From NCBI RefSeq assembly GCF_021531355.1, contig NZ_JADYTS010000004.1:1-64000 (forward strand): 64,000 bases of DNA. The letters are read 5' to 3'. The notes beneath the pieces were generated by a model. That model saw only the letters and a list, made by a program, of their open reading frames with translations. It did no database searches and was not told where the DNA came from. The position numbers and the translations under genes were made by a program. This document shows positions 34,362 to 43,083 of the stretch, in pieces; positions within the stretch are counted from its first letter, which is position 1, and each line of letters opens with the position of its first letter. Source of the DNA: Leyella stercorea (lineage in GTDB: Bacteria > Bacteroidota > Bacteroidia > Bacteroidales > Bacteroidaceae).

Positions 34362-37300
34362 CTATTTTAAGTACTTATCCAATATTGCCTGCTTGTGTTC
34401 TTTACATTCTTCCATTTGAATCTTCAATTTTTCTATCTTATCTTCAATCTCAATGATTTTTGAAACAGTTGCTTTCTGAATATCAATTGACGGTACTCGA
34501 ATAGATAGCGCTTTAATGCGCTCTGTTGAAGCACGGTTAGCACGTGAGAATCGTTCATGCTCACCAGCTTTTAGTAGAGGATAGACAAGATATTTAGATA
34601 GAACTATTGTTTCATCAAGCACTTTTATTACACCACAATGGTCTGTTGGGTGGAAAGGTCTGTTTGCTGACAAATAGTTTACCATCCAATCTCCATCTAT
34701 TCCCCATAGGACAGAAGGTTTAGAGAAATCCGTCAGCAACGACGAGTCTGTCTTTCCAAACGGCTCGAATACATTAGCACTGAAAACCTCGAATTTACCA
34801 TCCTTCTTTAACTCGCTTCTAAGGACACGACGACCTATTTGAAGATCGAATACCTGCTCATTGTCGAGACGAAGGTCGATAGTTGCTTTAGAATCTGCCT
34901 CAACGAGAATTTTTCTTAACTTTTCTTTCAACCTATTCATCTCATCAATACTATTCTGATATAGTTCTTCAACTTTAGAGCACTCTGAAACGATACTATT
35001 AATAACATTAACAGGTGCATCAGGTATTGGCAATTGCTGATAAAAGTATTCAGGAACTCTGCGATGTCCACTTGCTCCAGTCATATTTGACGCCGCAATT
35101 TTTCTGATTTCATTGCGATTAATCCATTCAAGCAGATATTTTGCTCTTATCTCATCCGTTGTTCTAAGAACATGAAATTCTGTACTTCCAAGCCCTAATC
35201 CATTTGTAAGTCCATGTGCCAATGCACACTTTCCATTCTCCATGCAAGGGGTGATTTTTGCAATTAGTACGTCGTTTTCCTTAAAGTTCGTGTATCCACC
35301 TGATAGTTCTCCTATAGTTTTGTCAACCATATTTTCAATACAACCTAATCCGAGTGAAGACATCTCTATAAAGGAAACAATTTTGTCATGAGGTAATTTC
35401 GAAAACTCCTCCCTAGACGGATTGATTTCTTTACAGAATTTCTTCAATGGAATGACTTCGTATTTACTCTCAACTGCAACCTTCAATGAAATACTTGTTT
35501 TTAATTCTTTATTAAAAGCTGTTCTTGAAAATTCTATCATATCTACCAACTTTGCAGTTGTTGCGAAATCTGCAATACTATCTGGTATTCCGTATTCTTC
35601 ACCCAAGAAATTCTGTCTGATTAAATAATTGATCTTTTCAGGATCATCATAATCTCCAGGTTTGAAAAGACAGGTATTTATAGACTCAATTCCCGAGATT
35701 TGTTGCATAGTATCATCCTCTGCCTCATTTCCTTCATCATCTTCAGAGTCGGATGTGGTAGCTACATTTAAATACTTGATGCCTTCACTACCTTTACGAT
35801 TCACCCATTCGTAACCCAAGAACTTTTTCATTTCTGTATTAGACGATGGAGACTTAACAATCAGAACAGGATTGTTTGTCTGTACAGCCAACATAAAGAA
35901 ATACATCTTTTCTTGCTCTATAGCCTTTACAAATGCATAGAACGCCTTATCTGCCTCTTTTTTCTTATCCTCTGAAGATAAAGATCTAAAAGTGGCAGTT
36001 CTTGTTTTTGCTACATATTTTGTGCGAATGATTTTTGCTTCATCACACACGTCCTTCATTGCATTACGTGAAGTTCCGAAAAACGAATTATGGTAAGTCT
36101 GTATTACCTCTGAGTCAAGGAAAGATTCTGATATTGTACCCTTCAAGAACTCCTGATAATCCTCTAAAGAATAACCAAGATGTTCACAGTATTTCTCCAT
36201 CAATTCTGTATCCTGATAAACCTCATCTCCGTTCTCACTCAGATTGAACCAGCACTCTACACGACTTGCGAAATGTTCTGCGTCAGGAGTATTTGTCTCC
36301 TTGCGACGAAGAAACATAACGACGGTGTTTGTACCTGTCTTGCCAAATGTTCCAGAACCCAACTCGACAAGAGATACAATATGGAAATTTTCAAGGATTA
36401 TTTCGCGTGCTTTGGCATAAATACCGCCTTTGTTCAAGACAGATACAGGCAACACAATACCTGCAACACCTCCTGCTTTCATTAACTGGGCTGCACGTTC
36501 CATAAAGAATGTCTCAATCGCCTTGTTCTTGGCCAAATTGATATTGTTGTTGAAAAGTTTATATCTCTTTCTGTCTTTCTCGTTAAGCGTTTCGAGAAAT
36601 CCAGATACTGAATATGGCGGATTGGCAATAAGTACACTATATTTGCCTTCTTCAACATTTTGATGTGTTTGTAATGCGTCAGAATAGACTATCTGAGTTT
36701 CATCGTGACCATACATAAACGCTGAAACCTTTGACACTTTCGACAGACGATATTCTTTTTCAATACCCGTTATACGCGAATAGTAGTCCTGTAATGGCAA
36801 ATCAGGACGGTGTTTCTTCACAAATTCCTTGATACGGTCGGCATATTCTGTAAGGAAATGGCCCGCACCACATGCGTAATCTATGGCGTAGGGTACGTCT
36901 TGACTATCCTTTACTAACTGTTCCAATGGTAGAGATGTTACGATAAAACGCACAATAGGCATAGGAGTGAAGAATTGTCCTTCACTCTGCTTTACACCTT
37001 TTGTGAGAAACCCTTCAAACAAATCACCAAGGAATTGGTGTGTATCAGAATCTTTCAGACGAATATCTTGTAGCATAAGAATAACCTTTCTGAGAATGGC
37101 GGCATTCTGCTGGAAAAGTTTCCTGTTGTGAACGCTAATAAAGGAAAAATCGTTGTCAGAGAAGAACTTTAATGCACGAAAATAATCTTTGATTGTTTTA
37201 CGTGTCGCATCTGGGTCATTCTTGAAACGACGGAAAGCTTTGTCTATCTCAGCATCTTCAATATAAGTAACCTCTTCTCCGAGGAACTTTTTCATACCAT

Positions 37301-38261
37301 CACGATAAAGACGCTGAAGGCGATCCTGCAATTGAAAATCGTCATCGTATGCTGCACCTTTCCAATAGAAATGAAGATTGTCTGGATTATTTGTCTCGTC
37401 AACGACCTTGGCAAGGAACAGATTTACCAATTTATCAAAGGCGTTCTCATGTGCTCCAACATTATGCTGACGCAATATGTTGGAAAACTCGCTATACTTC
37501 TTTTTAATTGTATCGTTATTAACTTTCCTCAAATCAGCAATCGTATATTTATCTTTGCCAATATGGTAAGGTTGCACAGCATCCTCAAATAATCCAATAC
37601 GAGCATAGTCGCACTGGTAAGTCTCATGCCATACGCGATATAACTGCTTGTTGTTTGAAGCCTTCTCGTACGAAAGGGCTTCTTCATCGTTCTCAAGCAT
37701 TTTCTTGTTGTCCTGAACATTCAGTAAGTAATAATCAGGCTCAACCTTGTCATCAACAAGATCAGATGTATAGAGGCAAAGGAATTTTGTGGATTTTTCT
37801 TGCTGGAAGTAACTGAATAACTGAGCACCATCTTCAAGAGTATCATTCCATGCTCCTTGGAATTCATCTGCTTTTTTGCACTCAATAATAAGCAGAGAGT
37901 CTTTATCTTCGTCAGTACCAATAACTTTGCCTTCGCCGTATGTTCGCACCCAAATATCGGCATAGCCGCTTTTGCTACTATGTCCTAATTTCCATCGTGG
38001 CTCAAGTTCTATGTGTTCTGCACGATATCCTTTAGTTAATAAGCGATCTACACACTCTAGAACAACGAAATTCTCTGGTTCTGCGAAGTTGCTCGTTGTT
38101 TCTCGCCCTACGGTAATATTTGCCTCATTATAAAATATGTGTTCGTGAGCAACATCTATCTTCAATGTCACACCAACTTCATATTGTTTTGTATATATAT
38201 TCTCTTCTTGTGAAAAGCCAAGAAGAGTGAGCAGTTTTTTTATGTCAGATTTTTGAATCAT
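34362..38261 (-). CDS. Single-chain restriction-modification enzyme with nuclease, methylase and two specificity domains
   Basis: A 1299-residue fusion. An N-terminal HsdR_N-like PD-(D/E)xK nuclease shows Asp102, Glu127-Cys-Lys129 and a downstream Gln146 (QLFSYF). The N6-adenine methyltransferase has motif I DYACGAGHF near 462 and motif IV NPPY near 548. The last about 380 residues carry two target-recognition domains separated and ended by helical spacers (SECSKVEELYQNSIDEMNRL; IEIEDKIEKLKIQME), as in HsdS. The R-M-S order with two TRDs in one chain is that of type IIB/IIG enzymes such as AloI and CjeI. There is no HsdR helicase motor, so it is not a classical type I system. Confidence 0.9.
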   Translation of the reverse strand: MIQKSDIKKLLTLLGFSQEENIYTKQYEVGVTLKIDVAHEHIFYNEANITVGRETTSNFAEPENFVVLECVDRLLTKGYRAEHIELEPRWKLGHSSKSGYADIWVRTYGEGKVIGTDEDKDSLLIIECKKADEFQGAWNDTLEDGAQLFSYFQQEKSTKFLCLYTSDLVDDKVEPDYYLLNVQDNKKMLENDEEALSYEKASNNKQLYRVWHETYQCDYARIGLFEDAVQPYHIGKDKYTIADLRKVNNDTIKKKYSEFSNILRQHNVGAHENAFDKLVNLFLAKVVDETNNPDNLHFYWKGAAYDDDFQLQDRLQRLYRDGMKKFLGEEVTYIEDAEIDKAFRRFKNDPDATRKTIKDYFRALKFFSDNDFSFISVHNRKLFQQNAAILRKVILMLQDIRLKDSDTHQFLGDLFEGFLTKGVKQSEGQFFTPMPIVRFIVTSLPLEQLVKDSQDVPYAIDYACGAGHFLTEYADRIKEFVKKHRPDLPLQDYYSRITGIEKEYRLSKVSKVSAFMYGHDETQIVYSDALQTHQNVEEGKYSVLIANPPYSVSGFLETLNEKDRKRYKLFNNNINLAKNKAIETFFMERAAQLMKAGGVAGIVLPVSVLNKGGIYAKAREIILENFHIVSLVELGSGTFGKTGTNTVVMFLRRKETNTPDAEHFASRVECWFNLSENGDEVYQDTELMEKYCEHLGYSLEDYQEFLKGTISESFLDSEVIQTYHNSFFGTSRNAMKDVCDEAKIIRTKYVAKTRTATFRSLSSEDKKKEADKAFYAFVKAIEQEKMYFFMLAVQTNNPVLIVKSPSSNTEMKKFLGYEWVNRKGSEGIKYLNVATTSDSEDDEGNEAEDDTMQQISGIESINTCLFKPGDYDDPEKINYLIRQNFLGEEYGIPDSIADFATTAKLVDMIEFSRTAFNKELKTSISLKVAVESKYEVIPLKKFCKEINPSREEFSKLPHDKIVSFIEMSSLGLGCIENMVDKTIGELSGGYTNFKENDVLIAKITPCMENGKCALAHGLTNGLGLGSTEFHVLRTTDEIRAKYLLEWINRNEIRKIAASNMTGASGHRRVPEYFYQQLPIPDAPVNVINSIVSECSKVEELYQNSIDEMNRLKEKLRKILVEADSKATIDLRLDNEQVFDLQIGRRVLRSELKKDGKFEVFSANVFEPFGKTDSSLLTDFSKPSVLWGIDGDWMVNYLSANRPFHPTDHCGVIKVLDETIVLSKYLVYPLLKAGEHERFSRANRASTERIKALSIRVPSIDIQKATVSKIIEIEDKIEKLKIQMEECKEHKQAILDKYLK

Positions 38262-38349
38262 ATTGTAAGATTTCTCAAAGTTTTAAAATAAAGAATGACG
38301 GTAAGAATGTTGAGTGTTTGTCTCAGCTTTCATGTGGCATCAATAAATA

Positions 38350-39804
38350 TTATTGATACTTCTTCCAATTCTTTGCCTTCTCCGTTAATCGGTACATCTG
38401 TTTTGGATGATTAGGCTGTTCTGGATATTTCCGTTCAATACTGCCATCTGCCAGTGCAGGAGCGATATAACTATCATGCATTGTTTTGCGTCTGACTATT
38501 GAACATAGCTTCATCATCTCAGCAACATCAACGTAATCATCGTTCATTACTGCCACTAACTTTTCTACTTGGGCGGTACTTGGGCAGTACTTGGGCGGTA
38601 CTTGGGCGGTACTTAGGCGGTCAAACTCCTTTTCTGTTGTCCACTCCGCCATCAATGTTGCTTTCAAAATGAATGCATCAATGTGGAATGATGGAATGGC
38701 GCATCCTTTTGTTTCCAGTTCATTGCAGATACGGTCAATACCCTCACCAAACTCCTTGACATACTTGTATGCCTTGAGGTATTGGGCTATCTTGGGATTT
38801 CGAGAGAAATGAGTGTGGCGAATGTTGTCTGGGCGCACCAATCCTGGTAAATCTCCTGGAGACTCGAAGACAACACGGTCGTCGAACATCTTTATCTGAA
38901 TCTCGGTTCCCTTGATGTTATATGCTCTGTGACAGCAACTATTGACCACCATCTCTTGTATAGCATATTTTGAGTAGTTGCGACGGGTAACAAAACGCCC
39001 GTCTTCTCCAAGGAAAGAGTGCTCACGAACCTGTGTTTCCAGATACTCTATCGTACGGCGTACCTGCTGAAGGATGGTTCCCCCGAATGTCACGTCCTTG
39101 ACAACATTCATCTCTGTACCAACCTTTTCCTCTGTACCCTCATAGCGGATGAAGCGAGTGCGGGCACGTGGGAAGAAACGCTGAGGATTCTTTCCGAAAA
39201 GAAGAATGCAAGCTGTACTAACCTTCTGCTGACCATCTTTTTCAGTAACAAAGTCGTTGTTCTCTCTAAGATACTCCATGCCAGACTTTCCATAGCCAAT
39301 GACATTCGTATAGTCACTCACAAGATTCATGTCAACATCATCGATTGTGGCACCATAAACATCTTTGTCTTCGTAGTAGCGTTCGCCCTTGTCGTAGAGA
39401 AGTTGCATACGCTCGTCAAAGTTAAGTTTCTTGCTTTTGTCACCTACACGCATGAAACATTCATCAGCCTGGTTGGTGTGAAGTTGAACGCTTGCAGGAA
39501 TATGCATAAGCAAGATGCGGTTCTCTCGACCTTCATAATCGATACATGACAGATATTCGCATCTGACTCTTACAGACGGATTACAGAAGTCGAAAGGAAC
39601 TCTAAGCAACTCATTCAGTCGCTCTTCGTTTCCATCAATTCCCTCTATTCTACGAGTTTTGTCAGAAACACCAATGGCAAGCACACCACCATCGGCATTA
39701 GCCATAGCCACAATGGGTACAGCTAACGCTTTCGGGTCAATCTGTATGCTCTTGCAATCGAATGTCTGACATTCTTTGTGAGCCTGTATTTCTTCTATTG
39801 TCAT
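38350..39804 (-). CDS. AlbA_2 (Schlafen-like) domain ATP-binding protein
   Basis: A 484-residue protein with an N-terminal AlbA_2/Schlafen DNA- or RNA-binding domain (about 10-130: FDCKSIQIDPKALAVPIVAM, NADGGVLAIGV), a GHKL-type ATPase region (about 285-345: YAIQEMVVNSCCHRAYNIKG) and a C-terminal winged-helix-like segment. Between them (about 396-413) lies a linker encoded by five 11-bp tandem repeats, giving the peptide repeat STAQVPPKYCP. Such proteins often accompany restriction systems, as here upstream of the R-M-S gene. Function in defence or regulation is inferred from context. Confidence 0.85.
   Translation of the reverse strand: MTIEEIQAHKECQTFDCKSIQIDPKALAVPIVAMANADGGVLAIGVSDKTRRIEGIDGNEERLNELLRVPFDFCNPSVRVRCEYLSCIDYEGRENRILLMHIPASVQLHTNQADECFMRVGDKSKKLNFDERMQLLYDKGERYYEDKDVYGATIDDVDMNLVSDYTNVIGYGKSGMEYLRENNDFVTEKDGQQKVSTACILLFGKNPQRFFPRARTRFIRYEGTEEKVGTEMNVVKDVTFGGTILQQVRRTIEYLETQVREHSFLGEDGRFVTRRNYSKYAIQEMVVNSCCHRAYNIKGTEIQIKMFDDRVVFESPGDLPGLVRPDNIRHTHFSRNPKIAQYLKAYKYVKEFGEGIDRICNELETKGCAIPSFHIDAFILKATLMAEWTTEKEFDRLSTAQVPPKYCPSTAQVEKLVAVMNDDYVDVAEMMKLCSIVRRKTMHDSYIAPALADGSIERKYPEQPNHPKQMYRLTEKAKNWKKYQ
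38566..38620. repeat. Five 11-bp tandem repeats inside the AlbA_2 gene
   Basis: The unit TACTTGGGCGG is repeated five times (38566, 38577, 38588, 38599, 38610) with one change each in units 2 and 5. Eleven is not a multiple of three, so gain or loss of one unit shifts the frame, while three units encode 11 residues. Confidence 0.92.
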
Positions 39805-40135
39805 ATTCTATAGATTATTCTTCTTACTGTTCTGCGCCGATTTTGCTCAACGCTTACCCTCCATAATGATACATTATTAATAATAGATAAATGCAAAAAT
39901 ACGAAAAGATATTGTAAAATGTGCAAGATTATCTCCAAAGAGTATACATTAATTTGTTTTTCCCACTTTTGGCAGTTATTGGGAAATTATAAATTTAGCC
40001 AACGACTAAAATATAAATAATATGACTGCTTGCAAAAAAATGTAGTAACTTTGCACTCACTTAATCTTTAATAAGGTGGAAGCACACAGCCACCAATAAT
40101 TGTTTTTAGGATATTATCATACACACACACGCAAA
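39805..40135. other. Divergent intergenic region with promoter-like boxes
   Basis: This 331-bp AT-rich region separates the leftward defence cluster from the rightward MFS gene. A -7-like box TATTTTTG lies on the minus strand at 39901-39894 for the AlbA_2 gene, and TAACTTTG on the plus strand at 40046-40053 for the MFS gene; neither has a clear -33 box. A short AC dinucleotide run lies just before the MFS start. No gene or repeat array is seen. Confidence 0.5.
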
Positions 40136-41275
40136 ATGAAAAAAGGACTTTTTGCCCTTGCCTTAGGTACATTCACATTGGGCATGACTGAATTTATTAT
40201 TGAAGGTATTCTTACCGATGTTGCTCACGACATGAACGTCTCTATTCCACAAGTGGGACATCTCATTTCGATTTATGCTTTGGGCGTATGTGCAGGAGCC
40301 TTCTCGTTGATACTGATGCATAAGTATCGACCTAAGAATATATTAATGTTCCTCACCTCGCTTATCACCATTGGTGCAGTCATAGCATCTATAGCTCCAA
40401 GCTTCTGGCTGTTGCTCTGTGCCAGATTCATTCAAGGTCTGCCTCATGGAGCCTACTTCGGAACGGGTGCCATTGTTGCAGTCAAGATTGCCAAAGAGGG
40501 CAAGGGTACAAGTGCGGTTGCTATGATGTGTGCCGGTATGCCCTTTGCCAATTTGATGGGCGTGCCATTGGGAACATTCTTGAGTCATAACATTTCATGG
40601 CGAGTACCATTTATGATGTCTATAGTGTTGGGACTCACCACTCTCTATATGATATATCGTTGGGTGCCCAATGTGGCAGCCCTTGCCAACAATGGAATGA
40701 AAGCGCAGTTTCGTTTCTTGCGCAATCTTGCTCCATGGCTAATCATCTTTGCCACATTCTTGGGTAGTGCCGGCATGCTTTGTTGGTTTAGCTATATATC
40801 CCCATTGCTCCAGATGGAAGGAGGATTCAGTGCCTCAAGCATATCGCTTCTGATGATTCTTGCAGGATTGGGCATGGTGGTAGGCAATCTTAGTAGTGGT
40901 CCGTTGGCTGACAGATTCAAGCCAGGACGCATCACCAGTTGCTATCTTCTGACTTCAGCCATATCCCTGTTGCTCACCTTCTTCTTCTCCGCCACTCCAT
41001 GGGCAGTAGCCTTATTGATGTTCTGCACCTGCATCTGTCTATTTGGTGTCGGTTCGCCTGAGCAATATCTTATAGTGAAACATTCCGAAGGAGGCGAGAT
41101 GCTTGGTGGCTGCTGCATTCAGGCTGCATTCAATTCGGGCAATGCACTTGGTGCTTTGCTTGGTGGTATCCCCGTGTCTTTGAACTTAGGTTTCAACTAT
41201 CCAGCCCTTATCGGCGTGCCATTGGTATTGGCAGGTGCCATCTGTCTGTGGATGTTCCACAAAAAGTACGAATAG
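40136..41275 (+). CDS. MFS transporter (AraJ/sugar-efflux type)
   Basis: From ATG 40136 (MKKGLFALALGTFTLGMTEF) it is 379 residues; an upstream ATG at 40100 would add a polar stretch and is less likely. About twelve membrane helices are seen, with the LGTFTLGMTEFIIEGIL opening and the RFIQGLPHGAYFGTGAIVAV segment of the AraJ/YdhP drug and sugar efflux group. It expels small molecules using the proton gradient; the substrate is unknown. It is not part of the leftward defence cluster. Confidence 0.9.
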   Translation: MKKGLFALALGTFTLGMTEFIIEGILTDVAHDMNVSIPQVGHLISIYALGVCAGAFSLILMHKYRPKNILMFLTSLITIGAVIASIAPSFWLLLCARFIQGLPHGAYFGTGAIVAVKIAKEGKGTSAVAMMCAGMPFANLMGVPLGTFLSHNISWRVPFMMSIVLGLTTLYMIYRWVPNVAALANNGMKAQFRFLRNLAPWLIIFATFLGSAGMLCWFSYISPLLQMEGGFSASSISLLMILAGLGMVVGNLSSGPLADRFKPGRITSCYLLTSAISLLLTFFFSATPWAVALLMFCTCICLFGVGSPEQYLIVKHSEGGEMLGGCCIQAAFNSGNALGALLGGIPVSLNLGFNYPALIGVPLVLAGAICLWMFHKKYE

Positions 41276-41385
41276 AGACAAATATCGTACAAGCAGTAAA
41301 AAAGTGTTACAAAATAAAAATCGATTCTAGAGATTTCGGATGGCGTTTTTAGTGGTTTTGATGGTGCCATCTTCGTGTTTTTTTT

Positions 41386-41502
41386 CAATAAGGGCTTTGT
41401 TGCACTTCAAAAGGACTACTTTTGGAGTGCAACGAAGCCCTTATTGCATTGCAAAACGACTACAGTTGCAATGCAATAGTTGTCCTTTTGAAATCAAAAG
41501 GA
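41386..41502. repeat. Array of three adjacent palindromes
   Basis: Stem 1: 26 bp (41387-41412 with 41420-41445), two differences, both giving G-U pairs in RNA. Stem 2: perfect 12 bp (41443-41454 with 41466-41477). Stem 3: perfect 8 bp (41483-41490 with 41495-41502). The sequence GACTAC falls in the loops of stems 1 and 2, so the units look related. Confidence 0.8.
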
Positions 41503-41583
41503 GCATTTTTGTGGGGAGAGACATTGCACACTTGCACCGCTACATTACTTAACTGTCTGTATCTGAGTGATATATCGCTGCAC

Positions 41584-41645
41584 GCTCAAAACTCGCGAAT
41601 TTCGCATCAAAGATTTCTTTGTGCGTTCAGTTCGCAGTTTTGAGC
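41584..41645. repeat. Long imperfect hairpin
   Basis: GCTCAAAACTCGCGAA near 41584 pairs with GTTCGCAGTTTTGAGC ending at 41645 with one bulge. An inner stem (CGCATCAAAG with CTTTGTGCG) stacks on it. It may be a terminator or a remnant mobile-element end. Confidence 0.55.
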
Positions 41646-41817
41646 GGTTAGAAATGCAAATATAGGAGCGAAGCGCTGCTCGCTCCGGTTGATAAGGTGA
41701 GGTGTTGAGGTGGTGTAGTTTGTTTGTATGCCCCCGTATGGACACTACTTTTTAACTAATAAGTTTGGCGGTTCCGATAATTCGGCGTATCTTTACAAAA
41801 AATAGGAGAATCGAGAT

Positions 41818-42999
41818 ATGACAGACATCAATAATAGGAAACTACCTGCTGGTATTCAGTCGTTTAAAACAATCAGAGAAGAAGACTATCTCTATGTTGA
41901 CAAAAGCGACATTGTTTGGAAATTGGTGAACAACGGCAAAAAATACAGTTACTTGAGCCGTCCTCGCCGATTCGGCAAGTCGGTGCTTGTTGACACATTA
42001 CAGACATATCTTGAAGGAAGAAAAGACTTGTTTGATGGGCTGAAAATCATGCAACTGGAAAAAGACTGGAAACAGTATCCTGTGATTCGTCTTGACATGA
42101 GCTGTGGTGGTGCTAATGCCGAGACTATACGCTCATATCTTGATATCCGATTTGGTGAATACGAAGAGTTGTACGGCATCACTCCAAAAACAACCGCTAT
42201 GCTTGCCGACAGATTTGATGGTATCATCAAAACAGCATACAAGAAGACAGGATTGAAGGTTGCCATACTTGTTGACGAATACGATTCTCCATTACAACAC
42301 TCATGGCACACCCCTGAACATGAAGCATGTACTGAAGTGTACCGCGAGGTGTTTGCTATACTAAAAGCCGATGATGAGTACGAAAAAATAGTCTTCATAA
42401 CGGGTATCACCAAGTTTACACAAATATCACTATTCTCGGTTCTTAACAATCTCACAAATATAAGTTTCCTGCCTGAATATGCAGCAATATGCGGAATAAC
42501 CGAACAAGAGATTGCCGAAAATTTCAAGCCAGAATTGGCGAGGATGGCAGAGGTGAACGGATGGACATTACAAGAAACTCATGACAAACTGAAAAATTAT
42601 TACGATGGCTATCATTTCAGTCGTCGTAACATGATAGACATATACAATCCATTCAGCCTCATCAATGCTCTCGACACTCAGGAACTTGGCAATTTCTGGG
42701 CTGCCTCTGGAGCCACATCTATGATTGCAAAGTTTGTTGACAATATCGAACTACGCCTTAGCCTTTTTGAGAATTGTCCTATCATGCGTAACATATTAGA
42801 GTTGTCGGACGTTACTGGGGGCGGTGCCGAGTTGTTTCTTTATCAGTCGGGGTATCTTACGATAAAGAAAAGTGATGAGTTTGGCTACATATTAGGATTT
42901 CCCAATGAAGAAGTGAAGCAAGCGCTGTATGAAATGGTTCTGCCCGCTCTCACTATGCGGGCTGAAAGCGACATCCAAACATTGCAGTCATGCGTGTAA
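41818..42999 (+). CDS. AAA-ATPase-like protein lacking its C-terminal nuclease domain
   Basis: A 393-residue member of the AAA-ATPase_like (DUF1703-associated) family. It has LPAGIQSFKTIREEDYLYVD, a Walker A-like SRPRRFGKSVL, Walker B ILVDEYDSPL and the DGYHFSRR segment, all typical. Most relatives are about 500-550 residues and end in a PD-(D/E)xK_9 nuclease domain. Here the reading frame stops soon after FGYILGFPNEEV, where that domain would begin, so the gene is truncated. Frames after the stop do not continue it. A terminator follows. Full-length relatives may act in defence or DNA mobility, but that is unproven. Confidence 0.87.
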   Translation: MTDINNRKLPAGIQSFKTIREEDYLYVDKSDIVWKLVNNGKKYSYLSRPRRFGKSVLVDTLQTYLEGRKDLFDGLKIMQLEKDWKQYPVIRLDMSCGGANAETIRSYLDIRFGEYEELYGITPKTTAMLADRFDGIIKTAYKKTGLKVAILVDEYDSPLQHSWHTPEHEACTEVYREVFAILKADDEYEKIVFITGITKFTQISLFSVLNNLTNISFLPEYAAICGITEQEIAENFKPELARMAEVNGWTLQETHDKLKNYYDGYHFSRRNMIDIYNPFSLINALDTQELGNFWAASGATSMIAKFVDNIELRLSLFENCPIMRNILELSDVTGGGAELFLYQSGYLTIKKSDEFGYILGFPNEEVKQALYEMVLPALTMRAESDIQTLQSCV

Positions 43000-43043
43000 A
43001 CAATTCAAGCTAACAGACTCAAATCGGTGTTTTTTATATAAAA

Positions 43044-43083
43044 AATATAGCCCACCGCTGAATCAGACGGTGGGCTATATTTT
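43044..43083. terminator. Bidirectional terminator
   Basis: AATATAGCCCACCG pairs with CGGTGGGCTATATT around a 10-nt loop, A-rich on the left and T-rich on the right. It lies between the convergent AAA-ATPase-like and GH92 genes. Confidence 0.88.

Larger units (their letters stand above)
41276..41817. other. 542-bp hairpin-rich region without a protein gene
   Basis: The small open frames here are parts of inverted repeats. The stretch holds three adjacent palindromes (41386-41502) and a longer hairpin (41584-41645). No clear promoter for the AAA-ATPase-like gene at 41818 was found. Confidence 0.55.

Noticed and set aside
34362-38261. Classical type I R-M system
   Set aside because: No HsdR helicase motor gene is present and methylase, specificity and nuclease parts are in one chain, so a type IIB/IIG enzyme fits better.
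38566-38620. Short CRISPR-like array
   Set aside because: Repeats are contiguous with no spacers and lie in frame within a gene. The 22-bp repeats at 8401-8466 were rejected as CRISPR for the same lack of spacers.
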